Shown in pieces: positions 8,091 to 16,190 of a stretch of DNA of 64,000 nt. The DNA comes from Streptomyces sp. SID12501 (lineage in GTDB: Bacteria; Actinomycetota; Actinomycetes; Streptomycetales; Streptomycetaceae), in contig NZ_JAAGLU010000013.1 of the NCBI RefSeq assembly GCF_010550245.1, positions 1 to 64,000 on the forward strand, in the 5' to 3' direction. Position 1 is the stretch's first letter. The number at the start of each line of letters is the position of its first letter. The position numbers and the translations under genes were made by a program. The notes beneath the pieces were generated by a model. That model was not told the DNA's origin, searched no databases, and saw nothing but the letters and a program-made list of their open reading frames with translations.

Positions 8091-9743
8091 TCAGTTGCCG
8101 CCGGAGGAGCCCAGAACGAGGGAGATCGTCCGTTGTCTCCCACCGCGCAGCAGAGACAGTCCCAGTCGGTCACCGGGACGGTGGGCGCGGATCCTGACGA
8201 TCAGTTCCTCGCCGGAGTGGACGCGTCGTCCGTCGACCCCGGTGATGATGTCGCCGGCCTGCAGTCCCGCCCGGTCGCCGGGGCCGCCCTCGGTCACCGG
8301 AGGCTCGCCGTCGTTGCCCTGCGTGCCCACGCGGGCGCCGTCGCCGCTGTAGTCCATGTCGAGGGTGACACCGATGACGGGGTGGGTCGCCCTGCCGGTG
8401 TTGATCAGTTCCTCGGCGACGCGCTTGCCCTGGTTGACGGGGATGGCGAACCCGAGCCCGATCGAACCGGCCTGCGTGCCGTCCAGCCCCGAGCCGCCGT
8501 CGGCGGAACGGATCGCGGAGTTGATCCCGACCACCCTGGCCTCGGCGTCGAGCAGCGGCCCGCCGGAGTTGCCCGGGTTGATCGACGCGTCGGTCTGGAG
8601 CGCGTCGACGTACGACACGTCGCTCCCGTCCCCGCTCTCGCCCCCGGCGGTGATGGGCCGTTCCTTGGCGCTGATGATGCCGGAGGTGACGGTGTTGGCA
8701 AGGTCGAAGGGGGCCCCGATGGCGACGACGGGATCACCGACCGCCACGTTGTCGGAGTTCCCGAGGACCACGGGCCGGAGCCCGTCGACCCCGCTCACCC
8801 TGACGACGGCGAGGTCGTATCCGCTGTCCCGGCCGACGACCTCGGCCTCGGCACTCTCGCCGCCGCTGAACGTCACCGTCACCTCGCCGTCGGCACCGGC
8901 GGCCTCGACGACGTGGTTGTTGGTGAGGATGTGTCCCCGGCCGTCGAGCACGAACCCGGTACCGGTGCCTTCCGCGCCGCCGCCGCGCACATGCAGTGTC
9001 ACCACGCTGGGCAGCGCCCGCGCGGCGATCCCGGCCACGCTGTCAGGGGCCCGCCCGACGGACACGTCCCTCCCGGCCTGCGACAGCTGAATGCGGTCGC
9101 CGTCCCCGTCATGGCGCTCCAGATAGGACCCGACGGCTCCACCGATGCCCCCGGACAGCAGGGCGAGCAGCACGGCCCCGGCAACCAGCCCGCGCCTGCG
9201 CGCTCCCGGTCGGCCGCCGGCGGGGGCGGCTCCGTTCTGCTGGAGAGGGGAAGGGGCGGCGGGCGCCCACGGGTCGTAGCGGCGCCAGGGGTCTTCGGCG
9301 GGCGTCAGCGGCTCCGGTACGGCCGTACCGTGCGCCGGGGTCACCACGGGGTGCTGGACCGGCGGAGCGGGCGCCCAGGGCCCGGGATGGCCGTACGGCG
9401 GGGTGCTGTAGGGATCGGGGTCGTGCAGGAGCCCGGGGTCCGCCTCGACGGCGGGTACTGGCTCGGGCACCGCTACGGGCAGCGGCAGCTCGAAGTCCCC
9501 GTCCTCGCCGGCGTCCCCTTCGGCACCCTCGGCAGGACCGGGCACCGCCCGGGGCCGCTCCAGTTCGAAGTCACCCCCGGAATCGGCTCCTGCTCCGGCC
9601 GAACCCGCCCCGGACGCTCCCTCACCGAGAGCCGAAACGGAGGCCGGAACCTCCTGGCCGGAAGCCGAAGAGTCCTGGCCGGGCGCCGATTTCCCGCCGG
9701 GCCGGTTCCACCAGTTGGCCTTCGCGGGCTTCCGCTCGTCCAT
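8091..9743 (-). CDS. Membrane-anchored HtrA/DegP-like serine protease with PDZ domain
   Basis: 550-residue envelope protease. Residues 1-180 are a Pro/Gly/Glu-rich cytoplasmic region; one membrane helix at about 184-208 (GLVAGAVLLALLSGGIGGAV) places the rest outside. The trypsin-like domain has His277 (TNNHVV), Asp310 (YDLAVV) and Ser393 (NPGNSGGPL). A PDZ domain follows at about 445-545 (AGLQAGDIITGVDGRRV). ATG at 9743 is preceded by GGAGAG. It lies downstream of the sigma/anti-sigma pair with 142 bases between, and probably acts in envelope quality control or stress signalling as its mycobacterial counterpart does (inference from synteny). Confidence 0.92.
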   Translation of the reverse strand: MDERKPAKANWWNRPGGKSAPGQDSSASGQEVPASVSALGEGASGAGSAGAGADSGGDFELERPRAVPGPAEGAEGDAGEDGDFELPLPVAVPEPVPAVEADPGLLHDPDPYSTPPYGHPGPWAPAPPVQHPVVTPAHGTAVPEPLTPAEDPWRRYDPWAPAAPSPLQQNGAAPAGGRPGARRRGLVAGAVLLALLSGGIGGAVGSYLERHDGDGDRIQLSQAGRDVSVGRAPDSVAGIAARALPSVVTLHVRGGGAEGTGTGFVLDGRGHILTNNHVVEAAGADGEVTVTFSGGESAEAEVVGRDSGYDLAVVRVSGVDGLRPVVLGNSDNVAVGDPVVAIGAPFDLANTVTSGIISAKERPITAGGESGDGSDVSYVDALQTDASINPGNSGGPLLDAEARVVGINSAIRSADGGSGLDGTQAGSIGLGFAIPVNQGKRVAEELINTGRATHPVIGVTLDMDYSGDGARVGTQGNDGEPPVTEGGPGDRAGLQAGDIITGVDGRRVHSGEELIVRIRAHRPGDRLGLSLLRGGRQRTISLVLGSSGGN

Positions 9744-9885
9744 GCTCTCCCCACACCTGGCCCGCCCGACGGCTCGTCGGCGGTGACCGAGGGCCGCTGT
9801 CGCCGCGAACCACCGCTCCGCCGACCGCTGTTGCGCGGACCGCCGATGCGCGGTCCGCACCTCGGATTCAACCAGGTTCGTGGGG

Positions 9886-10887
9886 TCAGCGGACGGTGTC
9901 CGACGTGGACGGGGACGGTGAGACGGATGCGTCGGGCACCGGGCCCTTGATCAGGCCCCGGACCGCCGCCTCGGGCGCCGTCGACCAGGAGGTCAGGGCG
10001 ACCTCCGGGGCAGCCAGCGGGCGTATGAGCGGGGACAGCACCGCGGCGGCGGCCACGACCGGCGCGGTCAGCTGATGCATGGCCTCCCGGTCACGGACAC
10101 CGGAGGACGGTGACGGGATGCCCGGCAGCAGCGGCGCGGACACCTCTGTCGGCGCCGTCGGCGTCTGTCCGAAGGTCCCCTGCCCCAGGCCGTGCGAGAA
10201 CAGCGGACCGACCGAACGGCGCCGCTGGCTGTCAGGAGCCGTCGAGGTCCCACCACCCTGCGGACGCATCGGCGTCACATTGCTGCCCCCGGAGGTGCCC
10301 CGGGCGTCCGTCGTGTCACCGGGAACTCCCGTCGACACCCCGCCCAGCGCGATGGCGGCGATCGACACGGCACCGGCGGCGGCGAACGCGAACCGCAGGC
10401 TGCGCGAGGACGACCGGTCGGCATAGTGACGCCCGACGTCGTGGATACGGAAACCCGGGCCGGGAGCGGACGGGAGTACGGAGGTGTGCGGCCGGGCGGG
10501 AACGTATCCGAACCCCTCCCCCCTCACCCCGAAGACTCCTGAGCCGATTCCTGGGCTTCTGGGGAATCCGGAGAGCCCGTCGGTGAATCCTCCCCCGCCC
10601 AGCGGGGAGCCGCCGGAGTCGGAATCACCCCCTCCCGGAAGGCCCTGGAGGCGGGCCAGGAAGCTCTCGGAGGGCGGTGGCGGGGCCATCTCCGCGAAGA
10701 CGTTCTTCAGACGGCGCTGTGCGTCGGCCTCGGCCTTGCACTTCGCGCAGGTGGCCAGGTGCGCCAGGACGCGTTCACGCGTCTCATGACCGAGTTCTCC
10801 GTCCACGAGGGCGGAGAGCCGGTCTCCCAGATGCTGCTCGGCGAGACGACGCTCGGCAGAGGCAGAGTACGGCCGTGATGCGCTCAC
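9886..10887 (-). CDS. Zinc-finger anti-sigma factor, membrane-spanning
   Basis: 333-residue anti-sigma factor. Near the N-terminus is an anti-sigma zinc finger: LSALVDGEL then HLATCAKC (H-x3-C-x2-C) at about 40-55. A low-complexity Gly/Ser/Pro stretch comes next, then one membrane helix (FAFAAAGAVSIAAIALGGV) and a Thr/Ser/Pro-rich outer segment. The GTG at 10887 overlaps the sigma stop by four bases (GTGA), so sigma and anti-sigma are co-translated. Its role is to hold the upstream ECF sigma inactive. The long C-terminal outer part is larger than in the short mycobacterial RseA. Confidence 0.9.
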   Translation of the reverse strand: MSASRPYSASAERRLAEQHLGDRLSALVDGELGHETRERVLAHLATCAKCKAEADAQRRLKNVFAEMAPPPPSESFLARLQGLPGGGDSDSGGSPLGGGGFTDGLSGFPRSPGIGSGVFGVRGEGFGYVPARPHTSVLPSAPGPGFRIHDVGRHYADRSSSRSLRFAFAAAGAVSIAAIALGGVSTGVPGDTTDARGTSGGSNVTPMRPQGGGTSTAPDSQRRRSVGPLFSHGLGQGTFGQTPTAPTEVSAPLLPGIPSPSSGVRDREAMHQLTAPVVAAAAVLSPLIRPLAAPEVALTSWSTAPEAAVRGLIKGPVPDASVSPSPSTSDTVR

Positions 10888-11657
10888 GCGGTCGCGCCCC
10901 CTCCTCCCAGCGCGGCCACCCGTGGCATCGCGAAGCGGCGCTCGGCACGGGCCTCCGGAGAGCGGTGCGCGAGGGCCTTGCGGAGCTGGGAGCGGCCTCG
11001 GTGGATACGGGAGCGGACGGTGCCGAGCTTCACGCCGAGAGTCGCGGCGATCTCCTCGTACGACAGTCCCTCGATGTCGCACAGGACGACGGCGGCGCGG
11101 AACTCCGGCGCCAGCGTGTCCAGCGCCTGCTGGACGTCCGCGTCGAAGTGCGCGTCGTTGACGAGCTGTTGCGGGGACGGCTCGCGGCTGGGCAGGCGCT
11201 CGGCGGCGTCGTCGCCGAGGGCGTCGAAGCGGATGCGCTGCTTGCGGCGGACCATGTCCAGGAAGAGGTTGGTGGTGATGCGGTGCAGCCAGCCCTCGAA
11301 GGTGCCGGGCGTGTACGTCGACAGCGAGCGGAAGACGCGGACGAAGACCTCCTGCGTGAGGTCCTCGGCGTCGTGCTGGTTGCCCGTCAGGCGGTATGCC
11401 AGGCGGTAGACGCGGCCGCTGTGCGTGCTGACGATCTCCTCCCACGAGGGCGGAGTCCACGCCTGCCCGTCCGCGTCGGTGGAGAAGGTCGCGGTCTGGG
11501 CTCGGTCAGCGGCATGGCTCGGGTCAGCAGCAGTCTTGTTCACGGATTTCGGCCTACCCGCTGATCCGAGAAGGCGCCTCAGCGCTCCTCCCCGATCCAC
11601 AGGTGCAGCCGCACCTCCCCTGTCGGCTCTGGTGGTGTCCAGTGGAGCCCCTACCAT
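10884..11657 (-). CDS. ECF (extracytoplasmic function) RNA polymerase sigma factor
   Basis: 257-residue group 4 sigma factor. A roughly 70-residue N-terminal extension precedes region 2 (VYRLAYRLTGNQHDAEDLTQEVFVRVF, then TFEGWLHRITTNLFLDMVRRKQR), an acidic linker, and region 4 (QALDTLAPEFRAAVVLCDIEGLSYEEIAATLGVKLGTVRSRIHRGRSQLRKAL). ATG at 11657 with upstream GAGGTGG is preferred; an ATG further out is possible. Position beside htrA, tatB and the divergent methyltransferase makes it the counterpart of mycobacterial SigE, a surface-stress sigma (synteny from memory). It is not the S. coelicolor protein named SigE. Confidence 0.9.
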   Translation of the reverse strand: MVGAPLDTTRADRGGAAAPVDRGGALRRLLGSAGRPKSVNKTAADPSHAADRAQTATFSTDADGQAWTPPSWEEIVSTHSGRVYRLAYRLTGNQHDAEDLTQEVFVRVFRSLSTYTPGTFEGWLHRITTNLFLDMVRRKQRIRFDALGDDAAERLPSREPSPQQLVNDAHFDADVQQALDTLAPEFRAAVVLCDIEGLSYEEIAATLGVKLGTVRSRIHRGRSQLRKALAHRSPEARAERRFAMPRVAALGGGGATA

Positions 11658-11933
11658 AGCCACCTCGCCCGTTAGCTCCGGATAAGCGGTTTTCTGAGAA
11701 ATTGATGTACGCCGGTCCGGCTCCCACGGCCGCTCCAGCACCTGAACCGAGTTCTCCGTACGCACCGTGTACTCCGTGTGCCGGCCCATCCGCTGGTCCA
11801 CTGATCCCCCACGTAGTCGCCCTGTCTGCGCCACCTCGTCCCGCACCCCTCCAAACGACTGGTCCCATCTGCGGGTTCCCGGGCGCAACGGATACAGTCA
11901 CGCCCAGGCAACCGCGGGGACAAGGAGAGGGTC

Positions 11934-12566
11934 ATTACCGGCAACCGGCAGACGAGCTGGGCGTTCGCCGACGCCTTTGTCGCCGAGGACGAAGCACTGC
12001 GCTGGGCCCGTGACCGGGCCCGTGAGGCAGGGCTGCGCTCAGTGGCGCCCAGCACGGGCGCCGCCCTACGGCTGCTGGCCGCCTCGGTGGACGCGAAGTC
12101 GGTGGCGGAGATCGGGACCGGAACAGGCGTCTCGGGGATGTACCTCCTGCACGGCATGCGCCCGGACGGGGTCCTGACGACGGTCGACCCCGAGCCGGAC
12201 CACCAGCAGTTCGCCCGCCAGGCCTTCCGGGCGTCCGGCTTCGCCAGCAACCGCGCCCGCTTCATCCCCGGCCGCGCCCTGGACGTGCTGCCCAGGCTCG
12301 CGGACGCGGGCTACGACCTCGTCTTCTGCGACGGCGACCGGCTGGAGTGCCTGGACTATCTAGCTGAATCGTTGCGTCTGCTCCGTACGGGTGGCCTGGT
12401 GGTTTTCGAGGGCGTCTTCGCCAACGGCAGGACCGTCGATTCGGGGCCCCAGCCCACCGAGGTCATACGGCTGCGGGAGCTGCTGCGCGCGGTGCGCGAG
12501 AGCCACGAACTGGTGCCGTCCCTGCTGCCCGTGGGCGACGGCCTGCTGTGCGCGGTCAAGCGCTGA
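11934..12566 (+). CDS. SAM-dependent O-methyltransferase, probable ATT start
   Basis: About 210 residues, class I SAM-dependent O-methyltransferase (COG4122 type). The N-terminus AFADAFVAEDEALRWARDRA is typical of the family, then motif I VAEIGTGTGVSG, acidic loop TTVDPEP, and YDLVFCDGDR. No ATG, GTG or TTG is in frame upstream of this conserved N-terminus. AAGGAGAGG lies directly before an ATT at 11934, giving ITGNRQTSW; the first GTG (12042) would remove the conserved helix. ATT initiation is therefore proposed. Divergent from the sigma gene, as in the mycobacterial Rv1220c-sigE arrangement. Confidence 0.85.
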   Translation: MTGNRQTSWAFADAFVAEDEALRWARDRAREAGLRSVAPSTGAALRLLAASVDAKSVAEIGTGTGVSGMYLLHGMRPDGVLTTVDPEPDHQQFARQAFRASGFASNRARFIPGRALDVLPRLADAGYDLVFCDGDRLECLDYLAESLRLLRTGGLVVFEGVFANGRTVDSGPQPTEVIRLRELLRAVRESHELVPSLLPVGDGLLCAVKR

Positions 12567-12613
12567 GCCCTTGCGGCCCACGGCGTACGGACGGTGTCCG
12601 GACAGCAGAACAG

Positions 12614-12647
12614 TGCCCCGGCACCGTACGTTCACGGTGCCGGGGCA
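12614..12647. terminator. Bidirectional hairpin terminator
   Basis: Perfect 14-bp arms, 12614-12627 and 12634-12647, with a 6-base loop, between the convergent methyltransferase and DUF3117 genes. Confidence 0.88.
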
Positions 12648-12675
12648 GCTGAAAGGGTATGGACGCGTCCGCGCG

Positions 12676-12843
12676 TCAGCCGACGACCTTCTTGAGGGCA
12701 TCGCCCAGCGCATCGGCCTCGTCAGGGGTCAGCTCGACGACGAGTCGACCGCCGCCTTCGAGCGGAACGCGCATGACAATGCCCCGCCCCTCCTTTGTCA
12801 CCTCGAGCGGGCCATCGCCCGTCCGCGGCTTCATGGCCGCCAT
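12676..12843 (-). CDS. DUF3117 small conserved actinobacterial protein
   Basis: 55-residue protein beginning MAAMKPRTGDGPLEVTKEGRG and ending in the acidic ELTPDEADALGDALKKVVG. This is the highly conserved actinobacterial DUF3117 family, function unknown. ATG at 12843 is preceded by GGAAGGGG; the open frame runs a further 19 codons upstream without support. It is convergent with the methyltransferase and separated from the divergent crotonase gene by a 381-base intergenic region. Confidence 0.9.
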   Translation of the reverse strand: MAAMKPRTGDGPLEVTKEGRGIVMRVPLEGGGRLVVELTPDEADALGDALKKVVG

Positions 12844-13224
12844 GCTCGTTCCCCTTCCTGAAACCAGCTCATCGTCGCCGACGGCCCCTTGAGAGGGCAC
12901 GCGCTTCCCCTCATGAGAGGCACGTCACCGGCATCGAACACATTGCTTCCCAGCCATTATCCCGCATCTCAGGACCCTATGACCAACATCAGTCGGCATC
13001 GCTTGGGCAACGCGCGCGATCAAAACCACTCAATTCGGCGATGTGACTGCGATACTTCGCCGCCGCGCGCACTCTCGGCCGACCGCGACCGATCCGGAAT
13101 TCTTTGACGCAGGTCACATGACCGGTCCTCTCCTCGGCGCGTGATCTCCGCCATGCTGTCATGGGACGACTACGTACTGATCAGTACGTAGGACGACGCA
13201 GCCGCGACACCGGAGGGGACCCCC
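12844..13224. other. Intergenic region between DUF3117 and crotonase genes
   Basis: No gene is seen. It carries promoters for both divergent genes and, near the crotonase start, a perfect 22-bp palindrome at 13170-13191. TTGACG at about 13104 and a small GGTCAcaTGACC repeat at 13110-13121 may be promoter parts. Confidence 0.5.
13170..13191. promoter_or_regulatory. Perfect 22-bp palindrome, probable repressor operator
   Basis: The sequence from C at 13170 to G at 13191 is exactly self-complementary: arm CTACGTACTGA and its reverse complement with no spacer. It ends 33 bases before the ATG of the crotonase gene, where an operator over a promoter would lie. Its length and symmetry suit a TetR-family dimer pair (inference). 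No TetR gene is in the window, so the regulator is unknown. Confidence 0.7.
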
Positions 13225-14028
13225 ATGGCCGACACCGTGCTCTACGAGGTGCACGACGGGCTGGCGACGATCACGCTGAACCGCCCCGAGGCGATGAACG
13301 CGCTGAGCATCGCGACCAAGGTCGCGCTCCGCGAGGCGGTCCAGGCCGCGGCCACGGACGACGCCGTACGGGCCGTACTGCTGACCGCCGCCGGTGACCG
13401 GGCGTTCTGTGTGGGCCAGGACCTCAAGGAGCACATCGGGCTCCTGGCCGCCGACCGCGAGGCCGGCACGGGCCAGACCATGACGACGGTCCGCGAGCAC
13501 TACAACCCCATCGTGCGGGCGCTGACGAGCATGCCCAAGCCGGTGGTGGCGGGCGTGAACGGCGTCGCCGCCGGGGCCGGCTTCGGCTTCGCGCTCGCCG
13601 CCGACTACCGGGTCGTCGCGGACACGGCGGCGTTCAACACGTCGTTCGCGGGCGTGGCGCTGACCGCCGACTCGGGCGTCTCCTGGACGCTCCCGCGCGT
13701 GGTGGGCCCCGGCCGCGCCGCCGACCTGCTCCTGTTCCCGCGCAGCATCAAGGCGCAGGAGGCGTACGAGCTGGGCATCGCGAACCGGGTCGTCCCTTCG
13801 GCGGAGCTGCGGGCCGAGGCCACGAAGACGGCACGGGCCCTGGCCGACGGTCCCACGGTGGCGTACGCGGCCCTCAAGGAGGCCGTGGCCTACGGGTTCA
13901 CCCACACGCTGGCCCAGACCCTGGAGAAGGAGGACGAACTCCAGGCACGCGCGGGCGCGTCGGAGGACCACGCGATCGCGGTGCAGGCGTTCGTCAACAA
14001 GGAGAAGCCGAAGTACCTGGGTCGTTAG
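13225..14028 (+). CDS. Enoyl-CoA hydratase/isomerase (crotonase), PaaG-like
   Basis: 267-residue crotonase-fold enzyme. Oxyanion-hole segments are GDRAFCVGQDLKEH at about 55-70 and NGVAAGAGFGFALAADYR at about 112-129. The catalytic region reads FAGVALTADSGVSWTLPRVVG, where an Asp (ADSG) lies at the position used by PaaG (1,2-epoxyphenylacetyl-CoA isomerase) rather than the usual hydratase glutamate. So isomerase or ring-opening chemistry is more likely than plain hydration. GGAGGGG precedes the ATG. No other phenylacetate or beta-oxidation genes are adjacent. The upstream palindrome suggests repression responsive to an acyl-CoA or similar ligand. Confidence 0.85.
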   Translation: MADTVLYEVHDGLATITLNRPEAMNALSIATKVALREAVQAAATDDAVRAVLLTAAGDRAFCVGQDLKEHIGLLAADREAGTGQTMTTVREHYNPIVRALTSMPKPVVAGVNGVAAGAGFGFALAADYRVVADTAAFNTSFAGVALTADSGVSWTLPRVVGPGRAADLLLFPRSIKAQEAYELGIANRVVPSAELRAEATKTARALADGPTVAYAALKEAVAYGFTHTLAQTLEKEDELQARAGASEDHAIAVQAFVNKEKPKYLGR

Positions 14029-14060
14029 TTCGGGGGCGGGCGCTCTGTCGGAAGCGTCCC

Positions 14061-14654
14061 TCAGGGGGCGCTTCTGGCGACGCACGTCTCCAGGTGGTCG
14101 TCCACCAGTCCGCAGGCCTGCATCAGCGCGTACGCGGTCGTGGGCCCCACGAAACGCAGCCCCCGTTTCTTCAGGGCCTTGGACAGGGCGGTCGACGCGT
14201 CGGTGACCGCGGGTACGTCGGACAGGGTCCGCGGAGCCGGCCGGGAGGCCGCGTCCGGGGCGTGGGACCAGATCAGCTCGTCCAGTTCCCCCGGGGCCCA
14301 CTCGGCCAGCACGCGCGCGTTGGCGATCGTCGCGTCGACCTTCGCGCGGTTGCGGATGATGCCGGCGTCGGCGAGGAGCCGTTCGCGGTCGGTGTCCGTG
14401 AAGACGGCGACGGACGAGATCTTGAAGTCGGCGAAGGCGGTCCGGAAGCCCTCTCGGCGGCGCAGGATGGTGATCCAGGAGAGGCCGGACTGGAAGGCCT
14501 CCAGGGAGAGCCGCTCGAAGAGGGCGTCGTCGCCGTGGACCGGGCGGCCCCACTCCTCGTCGTGGTACGCCACGTAGTCCTCCGTGGACAGCGCCCAGGG
14601 GCAGCGCAGCGCGCCGTCGGGGCCGGCCAGGGCCACGCCGACGTCGTCGCTCAC
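14061..14654 (-). CDS. tag: DNA-3-methyladenine glycosylase I
   Basis: 197-residue TagA-family base-excision enzyme that removes 3-methyladenine from DNA. The family signature is complete: RCPWALSTEDYVAYHDEEWGRP near the N-terminus with the zinc-ligand Cys, LFERLSLEAFQSGLSWITILRRR, and a C-terminal half with MQACGLVDDHLETC supplying the further zinc ligands. The ATG at 14654 overlaps the stop of the upstream DivIVA-domain gene (ATGA), so the two are co-translated. Confidence 0.95.
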   Translation of the reverse strand: MSDDVGVALAGPDGALRCPWALSTEDYVAYHDEEWGRPVHGDDALFERLSLEAFQSGLSWITILRRREGFRTAFADFKISSVAVFTDTDRERLLADAGIIRNRAKVDATIANARVLAEWAPGELDELIWSHAPDAASRPAPRTLSDVPAVTDASTALSKALKKRGLRFVGPTTAYALMQACGLVDDHLETCVARSAP

Positions 14655-15001
14655 TGCTCGTTCCCCTCGACCGGCTTGTCCATGATGACCCGCGGCGGGG
14701 CCTGGGCACCGGCCAGCGCGGACTCCAGGTCGCTGATACGGGCGTCCCGCTCGGCGAGTTCGGCACCGAGGCGGGTGAGCGCGTCATCGACGTCCGACAT
14801 CCGGTAGCCACGGGCCGCGACCGGGAACCGGAGGGACTCGACATCGCCGCGGCCGACGGGACGGTCGGGCGGCAGCAGGTCCTGGAGCCGCTCGGGCGCG
14901 ACCTCCGGCAGGACGGCGCTCTCGCCGCCGCCCACCACGGCCAGCGTCACCGCGGCGACCACGACGGCGAGCGCGACGACCAGGAACAAGAACATCAACA
15001 T
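14651..15001 (-). CDS. DivIVA-domain membrane protein
   Basis: 116-residue protein with one N-terminal membrane helix (LMFLFLVVALAVVVAAVTLAVVG). A short linker leads to a DivIVA-like motif at about 57-80 (LRFPVAARGYRMSDVDDALTRL) and a brief coiled coil (LGAELAERDARISDLESALAG). It likely locates to curved membrane or the division site, though it is far shorter than polar-growth DivIVA. It forms a two-gene unit with tag by a 4-base overlap and diverges from folP. Confidence 0.85.
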   Translation of the reverse strand: MLMFLFLVVALAVVVAAVTLAVVGGGESAVLPEVAPERLQDLLPPDRPVGRGDVESLRFPVAARGYRMSDVDDALTRLGAELAERDARISDLESALAGAQAPPRVIMDKPVEGNEQ

Positions 15002-15185
15002 CGCTGGGTCCCCACGGGATTCGGACGGATCGGGTTGATCGGGTTGATCGGGTTGATCGAAGTGCCTGTGCCGATTGCGGCAGGGTCCGATCGTGCCATG
15101 CGAGTCTGGCAGTTATGGTCGCAGGCGGCCGAATACAGGGCTGATTGCCGGGCCGGGCACAGGAACGCACTGGGAGACGCACACG

Positions 15186-16061
15186 GTGAGGTCACAGCGG
15201 ATGCTCAGGCTGGGCAGGCGTGAGTTCGACACGCACGAACCGGTGATCATGGCGATCGTGAACCGGACCCCGGACTCCTTCTACGACCAGGGAGCCACCT
15301 TCCGCGACGAGCCGGCGCTCGCACGCGTGGAGCAGGCGGTGTCGGAAGGCGCCGCCATCATCGACATCGGCGGGGTGAAGGCGGGACCGGGCGAAGAGGT
15401 GACGGCGGCTGAGGAGGCACGGCGGACGGTCGGCTTCGTGGCGGAGGTGCGGCGCCGTTTCCCCGACGCGATCATCAGCGTGGACACCTGGCGGGCCGAT
15501 GTGGGCGAGGCCGTGTGCGAGGCCGGCGCGGATCTGCTGAACGACGCGTGGGGCGGCGTCGATCCGAGGCTCGCGGAGGTCGCGGGGCGGTACGGGGTGG
15601 GGCTGGTGTGCACGCACGCGGGCGGTGCGGAGCCTCGGACACGTCCGCACCGGGTGGCGTACGAGGACGTCATGGCCGACATCCTGCGCGTGACCGTCGG
15701 GCTGGCCGAGCGGGCGGTCGCGCTGGGGGTTCCGCGGGAGTCGGTGATGATCGATCCCGGGCACGACTTCGGGAAGAACACGAGGCACAGCCTGGAGGCG
15801 ACGCGGCGGCTGGGGGAGATGGTGGAGACGGGCTGGCCGGTGCTGGTGTCGCTGTCCAACAAGGACTTCGTGGGCGAGACGCTGGACAGGCCGGTGAAGG
15901 AACGCCTGGTGGGGACGTTGGCGACGACGGCGGTGTCGATGTGGCTCGGGGCACGGGTGTACCGCGTCCACGAGGTCGCGGAGACGCAGCAGGTCCTCGA
16001 CATGGTGACGTCGATCGCGGGCCGGCGTCCCCCGACGGTGGCGCGACGGGGGCTGGCGTAG
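15186..16061 (+). CDS. folP: Dihydropteroate synthase-family protein, FolP2 type
   Basis: About 291 residues with the DHPS TIM-barrel fold: MAIVNRTPDSFYDQG, AIIDIGG, ISVDTWRADV, LLNDAW, DPGHDFGK and a basic C-terminus. The canonical ESTRPG loop is replaced by VKAGPG (DIGGVKAGPG). This and the position beside LOG and dapE match the FolP2 paralogue of mycobacteria, which from memory lacks demonstrated DHPS activity. A true folate role is therefore doubtful. GTG at 15186 follows GGGAG by 11 bases; ATG at 15201 is an alternative start. Confidence 0.85.
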   Translation: MRSQRMLRLGRREFDTHEPVIMAIVNRTPDSFYDQGATFRDEPALARVEQAVSEGAAIIDIGGVKAGPGEEVTAAEEARRTVGFVAEVRRRFPDAIISVDTWRADVGEAVCEAGADLLNDAWGGVDPRLAEVAGRYGVGLVCTHAGGAEPRTRPHRVAYEDVMADILRVTVGLAERAVALGVPRESVMIDPGHDFGKNTRHSLEATRRLGEMVETGWPVLVSLSNKDFVGETLDRPVKERLVGTLATTAVSMWLGARVYRVHEVAETQQVLDMVTSIAGRRPPTVARRGLA

Positions 16062-16090
16062 GAGTTCTTCGGCCCTGAAGGGGCCTCGTC

Positions 16091-16137
16091 CTCAAACGCC
16101 GGACGGGCTGGGTATTTCAGCCCCTCCGGCGTTTGAG
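16091..16137. repeat. Streptomyces-type palindromic intergenic repeat/terminator
   Basis: Arms of 20 bases at 16091-16110 and 16118-16137 pair with one mismatch, followed by GGGGGCagcGCCCCC near 16152-16166. This CTCAAACGCC...GGCGTTTGAG element is a familiar dispersed hairpin in Streptomyces genomes. Here it lies between convergent folP and the LOG gene. Confidence 0.85.
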
Positions 16138-16190
16138 GAGCGGGGGTTCGGGGGCAGCGCCCCCGGGAACCCGCCGCTCAAGCCAAGCGC

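Noticed and set aside
7920..9950. 676-codon plus-strand frame opposite htrA
   Set aside because: Low-complexity Gly/Arg/Pro reading; the minus strand encodes a complete HtrA with catalytic triad and PDZ domain.
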